From assembly GCA_018713165.1 (NCBI GenBank), contig DVFR01000014.1, forward strand, positions 1-62,629: a stretch of 62,629 nucleotides of DNA, in the 5' to 3' direction. A model generated the notes under the pieces. The model was not told where the DNA came from, did no database searches, and saw only the letters and a program-made list of their open reading frames with translations. Positions 16,364 through 25,405 of the stretch are shown here, piece after piece. The DNA comes from Candidatus Coproplasma stercoravium. GTDB taxonomy: Bacteria; Bacillota; Clostridia; Christensenellales; Borkfalkiaceae. A program made the translations under genes and the position numbers. Every line of letters starts with the position of its first letter. Within the stretch, counting starts at the first letter, position 1.

Positions 16364-18490
16364 ATGAAAGTTATAAAGAGAGACGGCACGACCTGCGATT
16401 TCGACGGGCACAAAATAGCCGTCGCAATAGGCAAAGCCAACGAATCGGTTGACTTTGAAGACAGGGTCACCGACGAGCAGATTACCGCCATCGTCGACGA
16501 TATATCTTCCCGCCACAGGGCGCGCCTTTTGGTCGAAGACATTCAGGATATGGTAGAGGAGAAGCTGATGGAACTTCAGAAGTATCAGCTCATGAAGTCG
16601 TACATTCTCTACCGCTACGAGCGCGCGCTCGTCAGAAAGGCGAACACCACCGACGAGAGCATACTTTCGCTTATCCGCAACGCCAATAAAGACGTTATGG
16701 AGGAGAACTCCAACAAGAACGCGCGCACGGCTTCCACCCAGCGCGACCTTATCGCGGGAGAGGTGTCGAAAGACCTTACCCGCAGGATACTCCTGCCCGA
16801 ATATATCTCCAAGGCGCACGACGAAGGTGCCATTCACTTCCACGACGCCGACTATTTCCTTCAGCCGATATTCAACTGCTGCCTCATAAACATAGAGGAC
16901 ATGCTCGACAACGGCACGGTTATGAACGGCAAGATGATTGAAAGCCCCAAGTCGTTCCAGGTTGCCTGCACGGTCGTAACCCAGATTATCGCCTCCGTCG
17001 CCTCTTCGCAGTACGGCGGACAGTCGGTAAACATGGCGCACCTCGGCAAGTACCTCCGCAAGACGAAGGAAAAGTACATGAAGCAGTGCGACGAGCAGTT
17101 CGGCGACACTATAAGCAAGGAAGAGAAGGATAAGTTCGTGGCGATGCGCCTGAAAGACGAGCTCAAAGCGGGCGTTCAGACCATACAGTATCAGATTAAC
17201 ACGCTGATGACCACGAACGGACAGTCGCCCTTCGTCACGCTCTTCCTCTATCTCAAGCCCGATGACCCCTACATCGAAGAGAACGCGATGATTATAGAGG
17301 AAATTCTCCGCCAGCGCTACCAGGGCATCAAGAACGAAGTGGGCGTATATGTAACGCCCGCGTTCCCCAAACTCGTGTACGTGCTCGACGAGAACAACTG
17401 CCTGAAGGGCGGCAAGTACGACTATCTCACCAAAATGGCGGTAAAGTGCTCTTCAAAGCGCCTCTATCCCGACTATATCTCGGCAAAGAAGATGCGCGAA
17501 AATTACGAAGGCAACGTATTCTCGCCCATGGGCTGCCGTTCGTTCCTCTCCCCCTGGAAGGACGAGAACGGCAACTATAAATTCGAAGGCCGCTTCAACC
17601 AGGGCGTCGTTTCGATAAATCTTCCCCAGATAGGCATCATCGCCCGCGGCGACGAAGACAAGTTCTGGAAACTCATGGAGGAGAGGCTTCAGCTCTGCTT
17701 CGACGCGCTCATGGTTCGCCACAACGCGCTCATGGGCGTTTCGTCCGACGTTTCGCCCATTCATTGGCAGTACGGCGCCATAGCCCGTCTCGACAAGGGC
17801 GAAAAGATAGACAAGTATCTTTTCGGCGGCTACTCCTCGATATCTCTGGGATATATAGGCCTCTACGAGGTTACAAAACTCATGACGGGCGAATCGCACA
17901 CCACCGAAAAGGGCCAGGCATTCGCGCTCAAGGTTATGCAGTGCCTCCGCGACCACTGCGAGAAGTGGAAGCAGGAGACGAATATCGGTTTCGCGCTCTA
18001 CGGCACGCCTGCAGAGAGCCTCTGCTACCGTTTTGCAAGGATAGACAAGGAGCGCTTCGGCACGATAAAAGACGTAACCGACAAGGGCTATTATACCAAC
18101 AGCTATCACGTCGACGTGCGCGAACATATCGATGCGTTCTCCAAGTTCAAGTTTGAAAGCCGGTTCCAGAAGATATCTTCGGGCGGCGCCATATCGTATG
18201 TGGAGATACCCAACATGCGCAACAATCTTACCGCAATGGAGGACGTCGTAAGGTTCATTTACGATAATATCCAGTATGCCGAGTTCAATACCAAGTCAGA
18301 CTATTGCCAGGTATGCGGCTTCGACGGCGAGATAATCATAAACGACGACAACGAGTGGGAATGCCCCATCTGCCACAACAAGGACCAGCGCAAGATGAAC
18401 GTAACGCGCCGCACCTGCGGATATCTTGGCGAAAACTTCTGGAATGTGGGTAAGACCAAGGAAATCAAAGCTCGCGTACTGCACCTGTAA
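16364..18490 (+). CDS. nrdD: Anaerobic ribonucleoside-triphosphate reductase (class III)
   Basis: Glycyl-radical enzyme making dNTPs from NTPs without oxygen. It carries an N-terminal ATP-cone (MKVIKRDGTTCDFDGHKI, about residues 1-90). The C-terminal zinc site is formed by Cys648, 651, 667 and 670, and the radical Gly686 lies in RTCGYLG. The 708-aa length is typical. The ATG follows AAGGAGG. The ATP-cone plus the NrdR-like operators upstream suggests both allosteric and transcriptional control by nucleotide level. Its activase gene follows 457 bases later, an unusually wide gap filled by repeats. Confidence 0.97.
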   Translation: MKVIKRDGTTCDFDGHKIAVAIGKANESVDFEDRVTDEQITAIVDDISSRHRARLLVEDIQDMVEEKLMELQKYQLMKSYILYRYERALVRKANTTDESILSLIRNANKDVMEENSNKNARTASTQRDLIAGEVSKDLTRRILLPEYISKAHDEGAIHFHDADYFLQPIFNCCLINIEDMLDNGTVMNGKMIESPKSFQVACTVVTQIIASVASSQYGGQSVNMAHLGKYLRKTKEKYMKQCDEQFGDTISKEEKDKFVAMRLKDELKAGVQTIQYQINTLMTTNGQSPFVTLFLYLKPDDPYIEENAMIIEEILRQRYQGIKNEVGVYVTPAFPKLVYVLDENNCLKGGKYDYLTKMAVKCSSKRLYPDYISAKKMRENYEGNVFSPMGCRSFLSPWKDENGNYKFEGRFNQGVVSINLPQIGIIARGDEDKFWKLMEERLQLCFDALMVRHNALMGVSSDVSPIHWQYGAIARLDKGEKIDKYLFGGYSSISLGYIGLYEVTKLMTGESHTTEKGQAFALKVMQCLRDHCEKWKQETNIGFALYGTPAESLCYRFARIDKERFGTIKDVTDKGYYTNSYHVDVREHIDAFSKFKFESRFQKISSGGAISYVEIPNMRNNLTAMEDVVRFIYDNIQYAEFNTKSDYCQVCGFDGEIIINDDNEWECPICHNKDQRKMNVTRRTCGYLGENFWNVGKTKEIKARVLHL

Positions 18491-18493
18491 TTG

Positions 18494-18617
18494 CTCCGCT
18501 TGCCTTCATATAAGCGGCGTAATACTGTGGCGCTTACGGGTGTTTTCGGTCATGTACGTCTTTGTACACTCCCTCAAACCTTCCGCACGCTCCTTGTCTT
18601 ACTTGCTTCTATGAAGT
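18494..18617 (+). repeat. Dispersed repeat R5, copy 1
   Basis: About 120 bases starting 3 bases after the nrdD stop, clearly related to 54781-54903. Shared blocks include CTTCATAT, ACGGGTGT and ACCTTCCGC. A small hairpin TGTAC/GTACA corresponds to TTTAC/GTAAA in the other copy, so its arms co-vary. Confidence 0.75.
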
Positions 18618-18655
18618 TAGTATGGGCGAATTGAAATAAAGTGAAAAAATTTTCG

Positions 18656-18700
18656 CGCGGCGCGCATATGCAAAAAGCGATATGCGCGCCGCGTTTTGTT
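18656..18700 (+). terminator. Intrinsic terminator after nrdD
   Basis: A 14-bp stem (18656-18669 with 18680-18693) followed by TTTTGTT. Confidence 0.85.
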
Positions 18701-18750
18701 AATTTCGGCATACTACGGGGTTAACTGCCTTTCTGTAAATTTACATTAAT

Positions 18751-18934
18751 AAAAATAATAAAGTGCGCAAGGCGGGTTTCCCGCCGTTAGCGCGACACAA
18801 TTTGCTGCGACAGCAGGCTCACTGGAAGTGAATGGCGGCATTTCTATAATCGTGTGCCTTAAAAATGCCGCCAGAGAAACTTAGTTTCCCGATTCACGGA
18901 ATTTTTCGCATTCCGCCAAGGCGAAAAATTCGTG
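18751..18934 (+). repeat. Dispersed repeat R1, copy A
   Basis: A modular ~185-base element: GTGCGCAAG, hairpin GGCGGG/CCCGCC, GTTAGCGCGACACAATTTG, GCTCACTGGAAGTGAAT, a hairpin with arms TGGCGGCATTT/AAATGCCGCCA, AGAGAAACTTAGTTTC, and a terminal hairpin bounded by CACG...CGTG. The same order is found inverted at 47804-47999 and 58292-58497, with different stem arms. It abuts the AGGAG ribosome binding site of nrdG. Confidence 0.85.
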
Positions 18935-18947
18935 AGAGGAGTATTTT

Positions 18948-19943
18948 ATGAACTATGCAAATATTAAATATTACGATATTGCCAACGGCCCGGGGGTGCG
19001 CGTATCGCTCTACGTCAGCGGCTGCCGCAACCACTGCAAAAACTGTTTCAACCCCGAAACGTGGGATTTTGCCTACGGGCAGCCGTTCACTCCCGAGGTG
19101 GAGGAAAAAATTTTCAAAGGGCTGGAACTTTCGTATATAAAGGGCTTTTCGCTGCTCGGCGGCGACCCGTTCGAGCCCGAAAACCAGCTTGCGCTCGTCG
19201 GGTTTATGGAAGCTCTCAAAAAGAGGTTTCCCGATAAATCGGTGTGGGCGTGGACGGGTTACGATTTTGAAGCCGACCTTTTAACGGGCAAGAAGGGCGA
19301 CCCCGAAATCACCATGCGCCTATTGAAGTGCATCGATGTTTTGGTCGACGGCAGGTTTGTCGAGTCGCTCAAAAATCCCGACCTTTTATTCCGCGGTTCT
19401 TCCAACCAGCGCATAATTCTCGTACGCCAGTCGCTCGCGCGCGACGAGCTCGTTCAGATGGTTGCCGAAACCGACAGGCTTTTTGTGCGCAGGTTCACCC
19501 CTCACGACGCGGCGGGGCTCTATGAAATTCTCGGCGACGAACAGACCATGCAGTATGTAGAGCCCGCCTTCGGGCGCGAAAAGACCGATAAGTTCCTTTC
19601 GGAAAACTGCGTCGGCAAAGCCAACGTGTTTGCCGTCGAACTCAAAGATTGCGAAAAGCTGATAGGGTACATCCTGCTTAAACCGACGGGAGAGAGGGAG
19701 TATGAGGCCGGCTGGATATTCCACAAAGATTACCGCGGAATGGGCTACGCCTACGAGGCGGTGAACGCCGTGTTCGACCACGCCTTCGCCGAGATGGGCG
19801 CCTTTAAATTCACCGCGGGGATAGACGAGCGCAACGCGCCTTCGCTCACCCTTGCAAGGGGAATTGGCATGAAATTTATCCGTACCGAAAAGCAGGGCGA
19901 AAAAACTCAGCTTATATACGAAAAGACCAAGGGCAACAAGTAA
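18948..19943 (+). CDS. nrdG: NrdG radical-SAM activase fused to a GNAT acetyltransferase domain
   Basis: Residues 1 to ~160 form the anaerobic ribonucleotide reductase activating enzyme. The radical-SAM cysteines are C26, C30 and C33 (CRNHCKNC), followed by LLGGDPFEP, DVLVDGRF and the terminal FRGSSNQRII typical of NrdG. It installs the glycyl radical on NrdD. Residues ~176-328 are a RimJ/RimL-like GNAT domain: RLFVRRFTPHDAAGLYEI, acetyl-CoA loop RGMGYA at 263-268, and ERNAPS. NrdG alone is about 150-180 aa, so the extension is a whole extra domain joined in frame. An AGGAG site precedes the ATG. The acetyl acceptor is unknown. Confidence 0.9.
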   Translation: MNYANIKYYDIANGPGVRVSLYVSGCRNHCKNCFNPETWDFAYGQPFTPEVEEKIFKGLELSYIKGFSLLGGDPFEPENQLALVGFMEALKKRFPDKSVWAWTGYDFEADLLTGKKGDPEITMRLLKCIDVLVDGRFVESLKNPDLLFRGSSNQRIILVRQSLARDELVQMVAETDRLFVRRFTPHDAAGLYEILGDEQTMQYVEPAFGREKTDKFLSENCVGKANVFAVELKDCEKLIGYILLKPTGEREYEAGWIFHKDYRGMGYAYEAVNAVFDHAFAEMGAFKFTAGIDERNAPSLTLARGIGMKFIRTEKQGEKTQLIYEKTKGNK

Positions 19944-19991
19944 TCGGTGCGGCACTATGCCGCAATTACTCAGTTTTACGGAGGATAATTT

Positions 19992-20429
19992 ATGAACGTA
20001 AAAATTCAGAAGCTCAACAAAAATGCAAAGATACCCGTCTACGGGAGCGAATATGCCGCGGGCGCCGATTTGTATGCCTGCCTCGATTTCCCCGTAAACA
20101 TCGCGCCCGGCCGCACCAAGGTTATCCCCACGGGAATCGCCCTGGAACTGCCCGTGGGATATGCGGGGCTGATATATGCGCGCAGCGGACTTGCAACAAA
20201 ACAGGGGCTTGCGCCCGCGAACAAGGTGGGTGTGGTCGACTGTGACTACCGCGGCGAAGTTATGGTTGCGCTCCATAACCATTCGCAGGAGACGCGCACC
20301 GTAAATTCAGGCGACCGCATAGCCCAGCTCGTCATAACGCCCTATATCACCGCCGTGTTTGAGGAGGCAAAAGACCTCTCGTCCACCGCGCGCGGCGCGG
20401 GCGGCTTTGGCTCCACGGGCAAAAATTAA
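19992..20429 (+). CDS. dut: dUTP diphosphatase
   Basis: Homotrimeric dUTPase hydrolysing dUTP to dUMP and pyrophosphate, which keeps uracil out of DNA and feeds dTMP synthesis. All five motifs are present: GADLYA, RSGLA, GVVDCDYRGE, GDRIAQLVI and the C-terminal GAGGFGSTG that closes over the active site. The 145-aa length is standard. The ATG follows CGGAGG. It lies 49 bases after the nrdG fusion, consistent with a shared deoxynucleotide transcript, and ends at its own terminator. Confidence 0.97.
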   Translation: MNVKIQKLNKNAKIPVYGSEYAAGADLYACLDFPVNIAPGRTKVIPTGIALELPVGYAGLIYARSGLATKQGLAPANKVGVVDCDYRGEVMVALHNHSQETRTVNSGDRIAQLVITPYITAVFEEAKDLSSTARGAGGFGSTGKN

Positions 20430-20481
20430 AATAAATACAATTTTTTAATTAATTTTTAATTATTTTTTCAGCTTGTTAATT

Positions 20482-20524
20482 TGCAGATACTCCGCGCCTT
20501 TTGCACGGCGGTATCTGCATTTTT
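20482..20524 (+). terminator. Intrinsic terminator after dut
   Basis: TGCAGATAC pairs with GTATCTGCA across a ~20-base loop, followed by TTTTTT. Confidence 0.8.
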
Positions 20525-20841
20525 TATTTTTTCTGACGGTGCGCGTCAGTTTTCCGACGGATATCGGGAAAGTTATTTGCATTCATGAGGGTTAATCCCT
20601 GCGGGAGCTTCGGCAATGCAATGCCGGGATATGCCTCGCAGAACGGCGGCGCTTTTCGTTTACTTTTTACGGGCGCATTCAAAGCAATTTTTTTGTACTT
20701 TAATCACATTCAAATTCACAAAGTTTGTTTGTCTTTTTCAATATGCTTGACAAAACGGCCGCCCGGATAGTAAACTATATAAGTAATAAATTACTTATTG
20801 TGACGTGCGGACAAGGTTTGGCGCACGCGGGGAGCTTTAAT
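20525..20841. other. Control region of the ROK-rex operon
   Basis: No gene is seen before ATG 20842. A promoter-like TTGACA (20747-20752), 18 bases, TAAACT (20771-20776) gives a leader of about 60 bases. A longer in-frame reading from 20725 would run through this promoter and is rejected. Confidence 0.6.
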
Positions 20842-21795
20842 ATGGCAGAAGTTTATGTAGGAATCGATATAGGGGGAATGACGATAAAGGGCATCGTGCT
20901 CGACGGCAGCGGCAAAGCGCTGTGCGAGGATGCGGCGGTGACGGGAGCCGAAAACGGCGGCGAAGCCATGTGCGACACAATCGCCGAACTTATTTTGTCG
21001 ATGCTTGCAAAGTGCGGCGTACCCAAGGAGGACGCGCACATAGGCGTTGGATGCCCGGGCACCATAAACAGCGCCGAGGGAGTGCTCGTATTTTCGGGCA
21101 ATCTCAATTTACGCAACTTTCCCCTCGCAAAGAATATCGAAAAGCGCATAGGTTTGCCCGTAAAGGTGACCAACGACGCAAACGCGGCCGCCTTCGGCGA
21201 AGCGAGATTCGGCGCGGGCAAAAACTATAACGACAGTATTCTGGTCACGCTCGGCACGGGCGTGGGCGGCGGAATAATAATCGGCGGCAAACTGTTCGAG
21301 GGTCACGCCTCGGCGGGCGCCGAGATAGGGCACATGGTTATAGAGCGCCACGGCGACCACTGCACCTGCGGCAGGCGCGGCTGTTTCGAGGCGTACTGCT
21401 CCGCCACGGCGCTCGTAAAGCGCACCAAAAGGCAGATGGAGGAGAACCCCGGCTCGGCAATGTGGACAAAGTACACCGCCGAGACTGCGAACGGCAAAAC
21501 GGCGTTCGAATTTGCCGATACCGACATCGACGCCAAAGAGGTGGTCGACTGGTATCTTAAGTATCTCGCCTGCGGGCTTACCAATCTCGCAAATATATTC
21601 CGCCCCGAAATTATCATGCTCGGCGGCGGCGTTTCGGAGCAGGGCGAAAGGCTCACCGCGCCCCTCCAGAAACTTGTGGATAAGGAACTCTTCGGCGGCA
21701 CGGAATACGCGCCGGTAAAAATCGTAAAGGCGTCGCTCGGCAGCAAGGCCGGCGCATACGGCGCGGCGGCGCTCGCTATGAGGATAGGACTATGA
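20842..21795 (+). CDS. ROK-family sugar kinase (glucokinase-like)
   Basis: ATP-dependent hexose kinase, most likely glucokinase. The N-terminal GIDIGGMTIKGIV is the phosphate-binding motif. NDANAAAFGEARFGAG and LGTGVGGGIIIGGK are substrate and catalytic segments, and HxxxCxCGRRGCFEAY gives the ROK zinc site (HCTCGRRGC). The 317-aa length is typical. ATG 20842 has GGGGAG upstream. Its end overlaps the rex start (ATGA), so the two are translationally coupled, placing a sugar kinase under the same transcript as the NADH sensor. Confidence 0.92.
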   Translation: MAEVYVGIDIGGMTIKGIVLDGSGKALCEDAAVTGAENGGEAMCDTIAELILSMLAKCGVPKEDAHIGVGCPGTINSAEGVLVFSGNLNLRNFPLAKNIEKRIGLPVKVTNDANAAAFGEARFGAGKNYNDSILVTLGTGVGGGIIIGGKLFEGHASAGAEIGHMVIERHGDHCTCGRRGCFEAYCSATALVKRTKRQMEENPGSAMWTKYTAETANGKTAFEFADTDIDAKEVVDWYLKYLACGLTNLANIFRPEIIMLGGGVSEQGERLTAPLQKLVDKELFGGTEYAPVKIVKASLGSKAGAYGAAALAMRIGL

Positions 21796-22403
21796 CTAAG
21801 GATATACCCGAAATTTCTCTTCAACGCTTACCCGTTTATCTCAACTATTTAAAGTCGCTCCCCGAGGGCGATAAATACATATCGTCAGGCGCAATCGCCG
21901 CCGCTCTCGGCATGGGCGAAGTGCTCGTGCGCAAAGACCTTGCGTACACCAGCAGTTCCGGCCGCCCCAAGGTGGGATACGTGCGCACCGAGCTTATTGC
22001 CGCGATAGAGGAGTACCTCGGCTGCGACAAAAAGAAAACCGCCGTGCTCGTCGGCGTCGGCGGGCTGGGCAGCGCGCTCTTGGGCTACGGCGGATTCGGC
22101 AAATACGGCATAGACATCGTCGAAGCCTACGACAACGACCCCGCCAAGGTCGGCACGCAGGTGGGCGGACGCCCCGTGCTCGACGACTGCGCGATGGCGG
22201 AGGGGATAGGGCGCTGCGGCGCAGTGCTCGCCATTCTCGCCGTGCCCGCGCAGGCGGCCCAAACGGTGTGCGACCAGCTCGTAAAGGCGGGAATAAAGGG
22301 CGTTTTAAACTTCGTGCCCGTCCAGCTCAAAGCACCCGAAAGCGTGGTGGTGCGCAATATCGACGTTGCCGCAAGCCTCGCAATTTTAGCAAGTCTGCTC
22401 TGA
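21792..22403 (+). CDS. rex: Redox-sensing transcriptional repressor Rex
   Basis: Dimeric repressor that senses the NADH/NAD+ ratio and controls fermentation genes in Bacillota. The N-terminal winged helix is at residues ~1-75 (SLQRLPVYLNYLK, YISSGAIAAALGMGEVLVRKDLAY), and the Rossmann domain carries GVGGLGSALLGYGGF. The 203-aa length is normal. The start overlaps the ROK kinase stop by ATGA. No clear TTGTGAA-type Rex operator was seen upstream of its own operon or other genes here, so its regulon is probably elsewhere. A strong terminator follows. Confidence 0.95.
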   Translation: MTKDIPEISLQRLPVYLNYLKSLPEGDKYISSGAIAAALGMGEVLVRKDLAYTSSSGRPKVGYVRTELIAAIEEYLGCDKKKTAVLVGVGGLGSALLGYGGFGKYGIDIVEAYDNDPAKVGTQVGGRPVLDDCAMAEGIGRCGAVLAILAVPAQAAQTVCDQLVKAGIKGVLNFVPVQLKAPESVVVRNIDVAASLAILASLL

Positions 22404-22423
22404 TAATCAATTTTAAATTAAGC

Positions 22424-22465
22424 GCGCCGCCGCGCGGAGTTTTTCGCGCGGCGGCGCTTTTTTTT
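22424..22465 (+). terminator. Intrinsic terminator after rex
   Basis: A 13-bp GC stem (22424-22436 with 22445-22457) followed by eight Ts. Confidence 0.9.
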
Positions 22466-22868
22466 ATGAATTAAGGGCATGGTATGCGGTAGAATCGGCC
22501 GCATAATATGCTGTGGATAATGTATAATTAAAGTGCGCGCGGACATGGTCTTGCGCGCCTTTTATGCGGCTGTTTTTATTTTATAAATTAAGCCGCATTG
22601 TTTATAAATTCTGCCGACTCTACCCGCAGTAGAGTGTGTTTTTTGCGCGGTAGAGCGCGTTTTTAAAAGCGTAGAAGGCTCTACGCACATTTTTTCGCGC
22701 AAAGCGTTGATTTTTAACCGCGGTTATAATAAAATAATTCTGCTGAATTCAAAATATTTCACGCCCATGGCGGCACATTAAGGCTCTCCGCACCCGCGCG
22801 GCCAAGGCAAACGCGGCGGAAATTCGTGCGCCGTTGCCGCTTTTATGAGGCGTAAAAGGAGAATATTT
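22466..22868. other. Region upstream of the DegV gene with TAGAG inverted repeats
   Basis: No gene is seen. CTCTAC/GTAGAG (22619-22635), GGTAGAG (22651-22657) and GCGTAG...CTACGC (22669-22687) form a cluster of related short inverted repeats within 70 bases. TATAAT at 22725-22730 has no well-placed -35. Confidence 0.55.
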
Positions 22869-23759
22869 ATGGCAGATTACAAAATTACGTGTTGTTCTAC
22901 GGCGGATATCTCTGCCGACCACCTAAAAAAACTCGGTTGCGCTTACGGCAAATACCACTATATTATCGACGGCAGGGACTATTCCGACGACCTCTATTCG
23001 ACGATAACTCCCGCCGAGTTCTATGCGAAGATTGACGCGGGCGTGATGCCCACAACTTCGCAGGTCACCCCCGAGGAGCTTTGCGAAGTTTTCGAGCCCA
23101 TTTTAAGCGCGGGCTTCGATATTCTCCATATCGAGTTTTCGTCGGGGCTTTCGGGCGGCTGGCAGTCGGCGCTCGCCGCGCAGGCCGCCATGGCAAAAAA
23201 ATATCCCGACCGCAAGATTTACGTCGTCGATTCGCTCGCCGCGTCGTCGGGGTACGGCCTTCTCGTGGATAAAACCGCCGAGCTCAAAGCGGGCGGAATG
23301 GGTATAGACGAGCTCAAAAAATGGATAGAGGACAACAGGCTGCGCTTAAAGCACTGGTTCTTCGCCACAAATCTCGCGCACTTCAAGCGCGGCGGCAGGG
23401 TATCGGGCCCCGCGGCGGCGATAGGTACCATGCTCAAAATATGCCCCGTTATGGACGTAAACAGCGAAGGCAAGCTGATTGTCCGCAGGAAGGCTGTCGG
23501 CAGAAAAAAGGCGCTCAACGACCTTTTCAACTGCATGTGCGAGCAGGCCGAGGGCGGAATGAACTACTCGGGCAAATGCTATATCTGCCATTCAATGATG
23601 GACGCCGAGGCAAACCAGCTCAAAGCGATGGTGGAGGGCGCGTTCCCCAATCTCGACGGCGAGGTCGAAATCAATCCCATAGGCACGGTAATCGGCTCGC
23701 ATACAGGCCCCGGTACCGTCGCACTGTTCTTCTTTGGCAAGGATAACCGCACGTTATAA
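22869..23759 (+). CDS. DegV-family fatty-acid-binding protein (FakB-like)
   Basis: Members of this family hold a fatty acid while FakA phosphorylates it to acyl phosphate. Visible are the TTSQVTPEE segment, FSSGLSGGWQSA, the GRVSGPAAAIGTMLKICPVM stretch and the terminal GSHTGPGTVALFF. Start is ATG 22869 (296 aa) after AAAAGGAG; an ATG at 22845 lacks such a site. A FakA-type kinase is encoded at 53113-54762, so both halves of the exogenous fatty acid kinase are in the window though far apart. Which fatty acid it binds cannot be told. Confidence 0.9.
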   Translation: MADYKITCCSTADISADHLKKLGCAYGKYHYIIDGRDYSDDLYSTITPAEFYAKIDAGVMPTTSQVTPEELCEVFEPILSAGFDILHIEFSSGLSGGWQSALAAQAAMAKKYPDRKIYVVDSLAASSGYGLLVDKTAELKAGGMGIDELKKWIEDNRLRLKHWFFATNLAHFKRGGRVSGPAAAIGTMLKICPVMDVNSEGKLIVRRKAVGRKKALNDLFNCMCEQAEGGMNYSGKCYICHSMMDAEANQLKAMVEGAFPNLDGEVEINPIGTVIGSHTGPGTVALFFFGKDNRTL

Positions 23760-23936
23760 ATTGCATTTAAAATTAATATCTGCGCCGCGGCAAAGTGCCG
23801 CGGCGCACGGCTATATATGCCGCCCTTTTGTAATTCAGACTATATTTTCGGCTGTATTTTGCGCATGCGCCTGCATTGTGCGCATAATTTTTTGCGCGCT
23901 TTTTTCTGCGTATTTTTTCGGGCGGCCTGCTTAAAA

Positions 23937-23965
23937 TTGACATAATTGCAAAATTAATATATAAT
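23937..23965 (+). promoter_or_regulatory. Sigma-A promoter
   Basis: TTGACA (23937-23942), 17 bases, TATAAT (23960-23965), about 70 bases before the GTG start at 24035. Confidence 0.88.
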
Positions 23966-24034
23966 CGAATTACTCATCGGATAAAAAAGCGCGTTTTTTT
24001 GGTGCGCAAAAAATAAAGTGGAGTAAGTTTTTTT

Positions 24035-25405
24035 GTGAGTCAGGAGAAAAAAACGGACATAACGCCGCAGGATGAAAATCCGGAGAATATCCCTGCGGAA
24101 GCCCGAAACACCGCGGAATATGCCGCAACCAACGAAAATATTGCCGGAAATTCCGCCTTTGCGGCAGGCGGTGCCGCGGATGAAAGCGGCGCGGCGGAAA
24201 ATACCGTCGAAGGGGAAAATACCCCTGCGGCGGAAGGCGCGTGCGAAAATGTACATCCCGCGGAAGAAAGCACGGGCGAAAATGTGCAGCCTGCGGCGCA
24301 TTCCCCTGCGCAGATGCAGACGGCGCAGCCCCCCAAAAAGAAGCACCGCTGGGTGCTCAATGTGTTGCTCATTGTTGTAATCGCTCTCGGACTTTACAGT
24401 TTGTTCGGCATTTCGGGCGAGATTACCGAGGGCGAGGGCATGAGTTTTGCCGAGGCTATGAACAGCGTAAGCCTTTCGGGCGCGCTCCTTCTGCTTGCAG
24501 TAATCGTCGGCATAATGGTGGTCGATTGCCTCAAATTCTGCATAGTAAACAAGGCGGTAATCGGCCGCGTACGCCCCGTCGTGGCAATAAAAACCAGCTT
24601 TTTGGGCAAGTTTTACGACGGGGTAACGCCATTTTCCACGGGCGGCCAGCCCATGCAGATATACTATATGACGACGAAGGGCGTAAACGTTTCCGATTCG
24701 TCGGCGGTGGTGCTGATACGCTATTTCGGCAGCATTTTCGCGTTCACGGTGATAGGCGCCGTGTTTATGATACTCGGCGTATCTTTGGGGTATATCGATA
24801 ACGTCGGCGTAGGCAAAACGCTGCTCATGGTCTGCGGCTGGGTGGGGCTTGCGGTAAACCTCATTCTTCCCATATTTATCGCCTTTTTCGTGTTCTTCCC
24901 CAAACTTGCAAACACGCTCACCACGTGGTTCATAAACGTCGGCGTAAAGCTGCGCATAGTGAAAAATAAAGAAAAGGTTATGGCGAAGGCGCTGAAAATA
25001 GTCGACGACTTCGTCACCTCCTTCAAAATAATAGTAAAAAAGCCCGTCCAGCTCATATTGTTCCTCATATGCTGCTTTGCGAGCGATTTTCTAATTTTCA
25101 GCGTTCCGTTCTTCGTTATGAACGCGCTCTCGTGCGACGTGCACGGTATGTTCTTTATGATAATTTCGCTCAACGTTTTCGCAACGTTCGGCGTATCGTT
25201 CATTCCCACCCCCGGCAACTCGGGCGTGGTAGAGGGCATGGGCGTGCTCGCATTCAACGTTGCGGCCGGCGCGGCGCTCGCGTGGTCGGTTTTCTTCTGG
25301 CGCTTTTCGGTCTACTATATCTATATATTAATAGGCGTGGTGATGACCGTTATAGACCTTATAGTTAAAAACATAAAGTCAAAAAAGACGGTGAAAAATG
25401 AATAA
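24035..25405 (+). CDS. Flippase-like integral membrane protein (LPG-synthase TM / UPF0104 type)
   Basis: Polytopic membrane protein of the lysylphosphatidylglycerol synthetase/YbhN-like group. The first ~105 residues are Ala/Glu-rich, acidic and low-complexity, so probably disordered and cytoplasmic. About seven to eight helices follow. SFLGKFYDGVTPFSTGGQPMQIYYM and FIPTPGNSGVVEG are the family's conserved loops. The start is GTG at 24035, with GGAG upstream. The gene overlaps the GT4 gene by 8 bases, and such pairs usually serve glycolipid or envelope-polymer synthesis. No lysyl-transferase domain is present. Confidence 0.85.
   Translation: MSQEKKTDITPQDENPENIPAEARNTAEYAATNENIAGNSAFAAGGAADESGAAENTVEGENTPAAEGACENVHPAEESTGENVQPAAHSPAQMQTAQPPKKKHRWVLNVLLIVVIALGLYSLFGISGEITEGEGMSFAEAMNSVSLSGALLLLAVIVGIMVVDCLKFCIVNKAVIGRVRPVVAIKTSFLGKFYDGVTPFSTGGQPMQIYYMTTKGVNVSDSSAVVLIRYFGSIFAFTVIGAVFMILGVSLGYIDNVGVGKTLLMVCGWVGLAVNLILPIFIAFFVFFPKLANTLTTWFINVGVKLRIVKNKEKVMAKALKIVDDFVTSFKIIVKKPVQLILFLICCFASDFLIFSVPFFVMNALSCDVHGMFFMIISLNVFATFGVSFIPTPGNSGVVEGMGVLAFNVAAGAALAWSVFFWRFSVYYIYILIGVVMTVIDLIVKNIKSKKTVKNE

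Noticed and set aside
20725-20841. N-terminal extension of the ROK kinase
   Set aside because: The extended frame passes through the promoter, and the GGGGAG-served ATG at 20842 matches family N-termini.
20525-22403. Rex operators near the rex operon
   Set aside because: No TTGTGAA/TTCACAA-type palindrome was seen upstream of the ROK-rex operon or of other genes checked by eye.
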